Of a stretch of DNA of 14,443 nt, positions 6,684-11,261 are shown piece by piece. The position numbers and the translations under genes were made by a program. Origin of the DNA: Clostridiaceae bacterium (GTDB lineage: Bacteria > Bacillota > Clostridia > Oscillospirales > Butyricicoccaceae); assembly GCA_018383195.1 (NCBI GenBank), contig JAGZOP010000052.1:1-14443 (forward strand), in the 5' to 3' direction. How positions within the stretch are numbered: position 1 is the stretch's first letter; every line of letters begins with the position of its first letter. A model generated the notes under the pieces. It saw only the letters and a program-made list of their open reading frames with translations. It did no database searches and had not been told where the DNA came from.

Positions 6684-7094
6684 ATGGTTGAAACCGTGAT
6701 TTCTGCGAACAATCGGGAAGAAGTGATCGTGCTCCCGTTTACGCCGCCGGGCTTGCAGATCACCGAGCCGCAGGCGAACGACACCTTTGACGGGCTGAGC
6801 CGCGGGCGGCGGATGATCGGCACGATGCAGCCCCGCACCGTGCAGTGGTCGAGCCGGTTCTTTCGGCGCCGGATGCCTTGGATGCATCCGCAGACCGCCG
6901 CAGACCCGATGGATTATGTGGACTTTTTCCGCAAATGGCGCGGGGCACGGGTGCCGCTGCGCATTGTGGTTGCGGACGAGACGCGCGAGATCCTCAACAT
7001 GGCGGTGACGGTCGATGACTTCGATTGGGAACTCCTCCGCACGGGGGATATCGAATACTCCATCACGCTGAGTGAGTACGAATTTATCCGCTGA
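6684..7094 (+). CDS. XkdP-like hub/tape-measure-adjacent protein lacking a LysM domain
   Basis: This 136-residue protein lies directly after the tape measure, the position of xkdP. The pattern resembles the N-terminal domain of XkdP-type proteins: VIVLPFTPPGLQI near residues 13-25, then ILNMAVTVDDFDWELLRTGD and a final beta strand EYSITLSEYEFI. The usual family members continue at this point into a C-terminal LysM peptidoglycan-binding domain and reach about 200-240 residues. Here the protein stops right at the domain border. A GGGGGAAG-like ribosome binding site precedes the ATG at 6684. The stop is followed within about 10 bases by the non-structural segment at 7104-7432. The role is probably as a baseplate hub adaptor joining the tape measure end to the hub; this is inferred from position. 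Confidence 0.7.
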   Translation: MVETVISANNREEVIVLPFTPPGLQITEPQANDTFDGLSRGRRMIGTMQPRTVQWSSRFFRRRMPWMHPQTAADPMDYVDFFRKWRGARVPLRIVVADETREILNMAVTVDDFDWELLRTGDIEYSITLSEYEFIR

Positions 7095-7103
7095 AACAGC
7101 AAA

Positions 7104-7121
7104 GCCGCCCCGGAGGGCGGC
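7104..7121. terminator. Perfect GC hairpin after the XkdP-like gene; possible antisense terminator
   Basis: GCCGCCC (7104-7110) pairs with GGGCGGC (7115-7121) around CGGA. On the + strand it is followed by AAAG, so it is not a standard terminator for the upstream tail genes. Read on the - strand it is followed by TTTGCTGTTT, a broken T run, making it a reasonable end point for an antisense transcript starting near 7382. It may also simply stabilise the 3' end of the upstream message. Confidence 0.4.
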
Positions 7122-7129
7122 AAAGAAAC

Positions 7130-7159
7130 TTGATATCGGGCAGCGTGCTGTGATATAAT
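7130..7159 (+). promoter_or_regulatory. Near-consensus housekeeping promoter inside the tail operon
   Basis: TTGATA (7130-7135) and TATAAT (7154-7159) are separated by 18 bases, and a TG at 7151-7152 makes an extended -10 (TGATATAAT). Predicted transcription starts at about 7165-7167, exactly at the first base of the long inverted repeat GGGCGCTGTCG. The segment is markedly unlike the G+C-rich coding sequence around it. This promoter drives the small ORF at 7226. Confidence 0.8.
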
Positions 7160-7196
7160 CATTTGGGCGCTGTCGCTCCCAGCGGCGGGCGGTTTG

Positions 7197-7221
7197 ACCA
7201 CACTCCTGCAAAGGAGGTGGT
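7197..7221 (+). promoter_or_regulatory. Ribosome-binding-site-sequestering hairpin with GNRA loop
   Basis: ACCACACTCCT (7197-7207) pairs with AGGAGGTGGT (7212-7221), giving ten pairs with one bulged A at 7202 and a GCAA tetraloop (7208-7211). The entire Shine-Dalgarno sequence AAGGAGGTG (7211-7219) for the ATG at 7226 is locked in the stem. Spacing to the ATG is otherwise ideal, so translation should depend on opening this hairpin. Confidence 0.75.
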
Positions 7222-7225
7222 GCAT

Positions 7226-7300
7226 ATGGGTATGAAGCTTTTTCGTTTCATCGTGTGTATTGCATTTTTGCTTTACATATTCACCATAAATGCAAAGTAA
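7226..7300 (+). CDS. 24-residue single-span hydrophobic peptide, candidate type I toxin
   Basis: ATG 7226 opens a 24-codon frame ending in TAA at 7298-7300; an internal ATG at 7232 would give 22 residues. The peptide has a basic start (MKLFR), then an uninterrupted hydrophobic stretch (FIVCIAFLLYIFTI), and a short polar end (NAK). This is the layout of very small inner-membrane toxins such as the Ibs, ShoB and TisB types, though I see no convincing sequence identity to a named family. It has its own promoter, a strong but sequestered ribosome binding site, a terminator and an opposing promoter, so it is an independent transcription unit within the tail operon. A toxic, membrane-depolarising role is inferred from architecture, not from homology. 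Alternatives are a leader peptide or a small membrane protein of lysis or superinfection exclusion. Confidence 0.7.
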   Translation: MGMKLFRFIVCIAFLLYIFTINAK

Positions 7301-7330
7301 CCGCCCTCACGACCAAATGATAGCGGTTAC
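7297..7330. other. Hairpin overlapping the toxin stop codon, alternative partner of the 5' UTR
   Basis: GTAACCGC (7297-7304), containing the TAA stop, pairs perfectly with GCGGTTAC (7323-7330). The overlapping AACCGCCC (7299-7306) is also perfectly complementary to GGGCGGTT at 7187-7194 in the leader. The two pairings exclude each other. On the - strand the same hairpin is followed by TTTGCATTT and could terminate an antisense RNA early. Confidence 0.55.
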
Positions 7331-7388
7331 TCTGTAACAAATATCTTTCGGGTCGAGCCGCCTGCCGACAGCGCCCCTTTGTATTAAG

Positions 7389-7418
7389 ATTATAACGCGA
7401 AAGCTCTGCCTATGTCAA
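7389..7418 (-). promoter_or_regulatory. Perfect-consensus antisense promoter overlapping the toxin terminator
   Basis: Read on the - strand, TTGACA (7418-7413) and TATAAT (7394-7389) are both perfect matches to the housekeeping consensus with an 18-base spacer. The predicted start is near 7382. The -35 box lies in the loop of the + strand terminator hairpin (7400-7432), so the two convergent transcripts overlap at their ends, as in txpA/RatA-like arrangements. It is a stronger match than the sense promoter, as expected for an antitoxin RNA made in excess. Confidence 0.75.
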
Positions 7419-7432
7419 GGCGGGGCTTTTTT
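7400..7432 (+). terminator. Strong intrinsic terminator of the small-ORF transcript
   Basis: AAAGCTCTGCC (7400-7410) pairs with GGCGGGGCTTT (7419-7429) in an 11-bp stem with two G-U pairs and an eight-base loop. Six T residues follow (7427-7432). It ends the unit that began at the 7130-7159 promoter. Because it lies between tail genes, late phage transcription must read through it or restart downstream. Confidence 0.85.
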
Positions 7433-7454
7433 ATTTGAGAAAGGGGGTGCGGAT

Positions 7455-8975
7455 ATGGGAAAGACCGGAGCGGACGACCACCGGCTGATGCTGCTGCGCG
7501 GCGGCGCATGGGTGGACATCACCGAGCAGGTCGGGGACATGCAGACGAGCGACGAAATGAACACGCTGAGCGTGGAGCTGACCTTTCGGCTGCTGGAAAA
7601 CCCGTTAGACCGCTATGTGCCGCAGCGCAGGCTGCGCGTGGGCGACAAGCTGCGCATCATCAATGCAGCGGACGGCGGCGCGGAGGTGTTTTCCGGCATG
7701 GTGACAGCGGATTCGCTTGAATTTCAGTACACCGCGCACGACAGCGGCTGGCACCTTGGCAAGAGCGAACTGGTGTTTCAGGTCAGCGCGGCGGCGGCAG
7801 ATGTGGCGCTGCGGCAGCTTTGCGCGCGCGCAGGCGTGCCGGTCGGGAACATTCCCGCGATGAGCACGCGCATTACGGCGGTGTACGTCGGAGAGAGCTT
7901 TGCGGGCATTCTGGAGGACATCTTGGAGCGCGTGACGACCGAGACCGGACGGCGGTTTTTATACCGCGTGGAGGGCGGCAAGTTCTGGCTGCGCGATTTG
8001 CCGGACGAGGTCATCACCGTGCAGCACCGACCGGCGGACAATGTCGCACCGTTTGACCCCACGTGGGCGCTCGGGCAGATCAGCGGCGGGCGCGACCTCG
8101 GGCAGGACTTCGCAAACGCGGTGGTACTGGTCAAGGAGGACAACGACATCGCATATGTGCTTGCGCGGGCGGAGAACGCTGCGAGCATTCAGCTGTACGG
8201 GCGGGTGCAAAAGACCATTTCGGTATCCGGCGATTTATCCGGCAGCCCGGCGCAGATTGTCAAAAGTGCGCTTGAAGAGAGCGACCGGCTCGGCGGGGAG
8301 TTTACCATTTCCCCGATGTACGGAGACGACCGCGTGAAAAGCGGGCGCGTGATTCAGTTCAGCTCGGCGGCGTTTGGGCTATCCGGCGCGCTGCGCTGCG
8401 TGAGCGTGACCCACCTATACGGACATCCGCACCTCATGCAGCTGACCGTAACACCGGTGAAGAGCGAGCGCACGACGGCGACAGCGGACACCGTGACCGG
8501 CTCGACTGCGCCGCTGGTGACCGCAGGCGGCGGAAACGGCAGCCGGAGCGCCTTTGTCGCCGTGGCAAAGGGCGAGATCGGCACGACCGAGCAGCCGATC
8601 GGCAGCAACCAGACCAAGTACGGCGCATGGTTCGGCGCAGATGGCTCGCCGTGGTGTGCAATCTTTGTGAGCTGGTGCGCGGCGCAGGCGGACATCGATG
8701 AGGAAACCATGCCGCGCAGCTTTGCGGCGGTCGGAGAATTTCAGGAATGGTTCCGCCAGCGCGGACTGTTCCGGGCGAAAAGCGCCGGATATGTGCCGCA
8801 GCTGGGCGATCTCATGATTCAAAAGAGCGCAGGCGCAAGCCACATCGGCATTGTCGAAAAGGCGGACGAGAACGGCTTTAAGACCATTGAGGGCAACAGC
8901 TCAAACAAGGTGCGCCGCGTGAGTTATTCGTATAGCGATGCCAAGCTGACCGGATTCTGCACACCGAAATTTTAG
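7455..8975 (+). CDS. Baseplate hub protein (XkdQ-like) fused to a C-terminal CHAP hydrolase
   Basis: This 506-residue protein combines two parts. Residues 1-340 resemble the XkdQ/YqbQ hub family (gp27-like), with DITEQVGDMQTSDEMNTLSV near the start and repeated barrel-type strands (VGDKLRII, EVFSGMVTADSL). A Thr/Gly/Ser-rich linker lies at about 340-365. Residues about 366-506 form a CHAP-type cysteine peptidase/amidase: Cys401 in SPWCAIFVSWCA, His463 in GASHIGIVEKAD, and Glu479/Asn481 in IEGNSSN make the expected catalytic set. The fusion puts a peptidoglycan-cleaving tail lysin at the tip of the tube, where it would open the host wall during entry. The ATG at 7455 follows AAAGGGGGTG (7440-7449). 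In PBSX the lysin activity is not in this protein, so this is a useful variation. The stop is 8 bases before the next gene. Confidence 0.88.
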   Translation: MGKTGADDHRLMLLRGGAWVDITEQVGDMQTSDEMNTLSVELTFRLLENPLDRYVPQRRLRVGDKLRIINAADGGAEVFSGMVTADSLEFQYTAHDSGWHLGKSELVFQVSAAAADVALRQLCARAGVPVGNIPAMSTRITAVYVGESFAGILEDILERVTTETGRRFLYRVEGGKFWLRDLPDEVITVQHRPADNVAPFDPTWALGQISGGRDLGQDFANAVVLVKEDNDIAYVLARAENAASIQLYGRVQKTISVSGDLSGSPAQIVKSALEESDRLGGEFTISPMYGDDRVKSGRVIQFSSAAFGLSGALRCVSVTHLYGHPHLMQLTVTPVKSERTTATADTVTGSTAPLVTAGGGNGSRSAFVAVAKGEIGTTEQPIGSNQTKYGAWFGADGSPWCAIFVSWCAAQADIDEETMPRSFAAVGEFQEWFRQRGLFRAKSAGYVPQLGDLMIQKSAGASHIGIVEKADENGFKTIEGNSSNKVRRVSYSYSDAKLTGFCTPKF

Positions 8976-8983
8976 GAGAGAAT

Positions 8984-9238
8984 ATGGGAAACGTAACCGA
9001 AGTTGCCCGCAGGATTCGGGCGGGCGAGAAAAAAGACGGGCTACGCGGCGTCGTTGGCAGTGTGGCACAGACGGCGCCGCTCACGGTGTCGCTGCTCGGC
9101 GGCGAACTGATGGCGGCAGAGCCGCTTCTGCGCATGACCGCAGCAGCGGCTGAGCGGACATATCAAAAAGGCGACGAGGTGCTGTGTCTGCTTCATACAA
9201 ACGGCGTGATGCTGCTCGATAAGGTGGTGAGCCGATGA
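8984..9238 (+). CDS. xkdR: DUF2577 family baseplate protein (XkdR-like)
   Basis: This small protein of 84 residues matches the DUF2577 (PF10844) type found between hub and gp25-like genes. It has a helical start (EVARRIRAGEKKDGLRGVVG), then an OB-like beta segment (APLTVSLLGGELMAAEPLL), and a C-terminal KGDEVLCLLHTNGVMLLDKV. These proteins probably form part of the central spike or hub, with the beta barrel closing the tube tip; this is family knowledge by position and not proven here. An AGGAGAG site six bases upstream supports ATG 8984. The stop overlaps the next start by four bases (ATGA). Confidence 0.85.
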   Translation: MGNVTEVARRIRAGEKKDGLRGVVGSVAQTAPLTVSLLGGELMAAEPLLRMTAAAAERTYQKGDEVLCLLHTNGVMLLDKVVSR

Positions 9239-9681
9239 GTTTGTTTCCGGAGATCGACCAGAGCGCGGTGTTCCATTTGGACACCGCCATCCCCGCTGAG
9301 GAGATCGGTGCGGGGTTTCGATATGACCACGAAAAAGGCGGTTTTGTGATGGTGGACGGCACGCCGCAGGAAGTGCGCGGCAGGGAAGCCGTGCGCGAGT
9401 GGATCGGAATGATGCTGCGCGTGAAGCTCCACGCAAATGCGGTGTTTGATGGGCTGTCCGCCGGGATTGACCGCGATGGACTGGTCGGAAGCCGCAGCCT
9501 GCCGACCGGGTTCCAGCGCAGCGAGCTGATGCGCGAAATCCGGGAAACGCTTGCGCTGTGCCCTGCTATCCGCAGCGCGGACAGGTTCCGCTTTGCGCGG
9601 CAGGGGCGTGCGCTTGTGGTTTCGTTTACGGTGACGCTGCGAAGCGGCGAGAGCATGGAGGTGACAGAGCATGTCGGTTGA
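9235..9681 (+). CDS. xkdS: gp25-like baseplate wedge protein, DUF2634 (XkdS-like)
   Basis: This 148-residue protein is of the DUF2634 (PF10934) family, which contains a T4 gp25-like fold and belongs to the baseplate wedge that initiates sheath assembly. Signature segments are GFRYDHEKGGFVMVDGTPQE, the helix REAVREWIGMMLRVKLH, and the late ADRFRFARQGRALVVSFTVT with alternating hydrophobic strands. The start overlaps the DUF2577 stop by four bases and the end overlaps the baseplate J start by 11 bases, so the three are translationally coupled. Length and order are typical. Compared with free-standing gp25, it has extra N-terminal residues, as is usual for the Firmicutes form. Confidence 0.87.
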   Translation: MSLFPEIDQSAVFHLDTAIPAEEIGAGFRYDHEKGGFVMVDGTPQEVRGREAVREWIGMMLRVKLHANAVFDGLSAGIDRDGLVGSRSLPTGFQRSELMREIRETLALCPAIRSADRFRFARQGRALVVSFTVTLRSGESMEVTEHVG

Positions 9682-10732
9682 CAGCATTCAGGGTGAGCTG
9701 CTGCGGGAGATTCCGGACAGCTATCAGAAAACAGCCGGGTTCCCAACCTGGACAATGACACGTGCGATGTCGCTTGGACTGGATGCGGCAGAGCGTGAGA
9801 TTGCCGCCGCACGGGAAAAGCTCGACCCTGCGAATCTCTCGGGGCAGGAGCTGGAGCAGTTTATTTATTACCGCACCGGACAGAGCCGCGTGCAGGCGAC
9901 GTTTGCGACAGGCAAGGTAAAGGTGACCGGAAACGGCACGGTGAGCGCCGGAGACCTGTTTGAGACCGCAGGCGGGATACAGTTCCGCGCGGGCGAGAGC
10001 GTACAGGTCAAGGGCACGGCAGAGGTGCTTGTCAGCTGCGTGACTGCGGGCGCTGCGGGAAACGTGGCGGCGAGCACGGTGACGGCGATGCCGGTGCAGA
10101 TTGCGGGAATTTCGGCGGTGACCAACCCCGAACCGATGACCGGCGGATATGACGCAGAGAGCGACAAGAGCCTCATGGAGCGGTTTTTGAATCAGTTGCA
10201 GCACCCCGCGACGAGCGGCAACGCATGGCATTACAGCGAATGGGCGCACGAGGTTGCAGGTGTGGGCGAGGTCAAGGTGTTCCCCCTCGGACACGGCGCA
10301 GGGACGGTCGATGTGGTCGTGCTCGGCGCAGACGGCAAGCCTGCAAGCAGCGAAGTTGTCAAACAGGTACAGGACTACATCGACCCCGGCAGCCGCGGCG
10401 ACGGCATGGGTGCAGCGCCGATCGGCGCGAAGTGCTATGTTTCGGCGGCTGCGGCGCTGACGGTGGCGGTCAGCGTGACCATTCACACGTTGCCTGGGTC
10501 GGAGCAGAGCGCAGTGACGCAGGCGGTAAAGGACAGCCTTGCGGCATATCTGGCAGGCATTGCGTTCCGGCAGGATTATGTGAGCTATGCGAAGATGGCA
10601 GAGACCATTCTCGGCACGGCGGGGGTCAAAGACCTTGAAAACCTGCGGCTCGGCGGCGGTACGGCAAATGTGCCGGTTGGGGAGCGGCAGGCGGCAGTGC
10701 TCGGGGAGGTGAACGTCCAGTATGCAGTATGA
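9671..10732 (+). CDS. xkdT: Baseplate J-like wedge protein (XkdT-like, gp47/gp6 family)
   Basis: This is a 353-residue baseplate J protein (PF04865 type), the main arm of the baseplate wedge linking hub to tail fibres. Characteristic blocks are ELLREIPDSYQKTAGFPTWT at the start, the helix LSGQELEQFIYYRTGQSR, the beta-helix-like region with GDLFETAGGIQFRAGE, and the hinge motif GGYDAESDKSLMERFLNQLQ with SGNAWHYSEWAHEV. These are all conserved in Firmicutes members. The ribosome binding site GGAGGTG (9657-9663) lies inside the preceding gene. The 3' end overlaps the DUF2313 gene by 11 bases. Length is in the normal 340-380 range. Confidence 0.92.
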   Translation: MSVDSIQGELLREIPDSYQKTAGFPTWTMTRAMSLGLDAAEREIAAAREKLDPANLSGQELEQFIYYRTGQSRVQATFATGKVKVTGNGTVSAGDLFETAGGIQFRAGESVQVKGTAEVLVSCVTAGAAGNVAASTVTAMPVQIAGISAVTNPEPMTGGYDAESDKSLMERFLNQLQHPATSGNAWHYSEWAHEVAGVGEVKVFPLGHGAGTVDVVVLGADGKPASSEVVKQVQDYIDPGSRGDGMGAAPIGAKCYVSAAAALTVAVSVTIHTLPGSEQSAVTQAVKDSLAAYLAGIAFRQDYVSYAKMAETILGTAGVKDLENLRLGGGTANVPVGERQAAVLGEVNVQYAV

Positions 10733-11261
10733 CATGATGCGCACCATGCCTGCGGAATACCGCAGGGACAAATGGGTGCAGGTGGTCTTTGAGGCATGCC
10801 AGGGCGCACTGCAAGGGCATGTGCTGGACGAGGCGGCGGTGCTCGGCGGGGAGCTGCTGCTCAGCCGCATGAGCGAAAAGCAGCTTGCGATTGAAGAGCG
10901 GCTGTGCGCAATCATACCGAGTCCGGAACAGTCCATAGAGGACAGGCGCTCGGCGGTGGCGGCGCGCTGGCGGTCGGGCGGCGCGGTGACAATCACGATG
11001 CTGCAACGCATTGCAGACAGCTGGCTGCGCGGCGAGGTCAAGGTTTCCTACACAGACGGCAAGCTGGTTTTCACGTTCGTCAATATTTACGGTGTGCCGG
11101 ATGATCTGGACACGCTCAAGCAGGCAGTGGACGCGGTGCGTCCGGCACATATCCCGACCGAGTATGTCATCAGATACCGCACGTGGAAAGAAGTCAAGCA
11201 GTACACGTGGGGACAGCTCAAAGTGCACACATGGGCAGAAGTGAAAGGGGGACAGATCTAA
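10722..11261 (+). CDS. xkdU: DUF2313 tail protein (XkdU/YmfQ-like)
   Basis: This 179-residue protein of the DUF2313 (PF10076) family is encoded right after baseplate J, as in PBSX and Mu-like phages. It is thought to link the baseplate wedge to the fibre. The helical N-terminal half contains MSEKQLAIEERLCAIIPSPE and the pattern SIEDRRSAVAARWRSGG; the second half is beta-rich (VSYTDGKLVFTFVNIYGVPD). The C-terminus carries three successive eight-residue units starting with Thr-Trp at residues 154, 162 and 170. The ATG at 10722 has GGGAGGTG at 10703-10710. A perfect 7-bp hairpin lies inside the coding sequence at 10749-10766. The fibre gene starts immediately after the stop. Confidence 0.88.
   Translation: MQYDMMRTMPAEYRRDKWVQVVFEACQGALQGHVLDEAAVLGGELLLSRMSEKQLAIEERLCAIIPSPEQSIEDRRSAVAARWRSGGAVTITMLQRIADSWLRGEVKVSYTDGKLVFTFVNIYGVPDDLDTLKQAVDAVRPAHIPTEYVIRYRTWKEVKQYTWGQLKVHTWAEVKGGQI

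Larger units (their letters stand above)
7165..7376 (+). repeat. Long-range inverted repeat pairing 5' and 3' ends of the small-ORF mRNA
   Basis: The first 11 bases of the predicted transcript (7165-7175) are perfectly complementary to CGACAGCGCCC at 7366-7376. After a bulge, 7185-7199 pairs continuously with 7351-7365, using a few G-U pairs. Together this gives about 26 base pairs closing the 5' untranslated region onto the region downstream of the ORF. Two further internal hairpins lie inside. As DNA it could be the ends of a small element; as RNA it resembles the closed, translation-inactive mRNA of type I toxins. Confidence 0.7.
7226..7382 (-). ncRNA. Predicted antisense RNA to the small hydrophobic ORF (minimum extent)
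   Basis: Transcription from the reverse promoter at 7389-7418 should start near 7382 and run leftward. It would cover the 3' arm of the long-range duplex (7351-7376), the stop-codon hairpin and the ORF. End points are uncertain: the hairpin at 7297-7330 would give a transcript of about 90 bases, and the one at 7104-7121 a transcript of about 280 bases that also covers the ribosome binding site. No protein is evident. The role proposed is the antitoxin RNA of a type I system, by base pairing with the overlapping mRNA. Confidence 0.5.

Noticed and set aside
7104..7121. Terminator of the upstream tail genes
   Set aside because: The + strand hairpin is followed by AAAG and not by a T run, so it does not fit an intrinsic terminator in that direction.
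5715..7211. Long open frame on the - strand opposite the tape measure, and similar long - strand frames at 2556-3779, 9626-11041 and 10626-12074
   Set aside because: These lie opposite well-supported + strand virion genes, have His/Arg/Cys-rich composition typical of the reverse of G+C-rich coding DNA, and have no ribosome binding site or recognisable domain.
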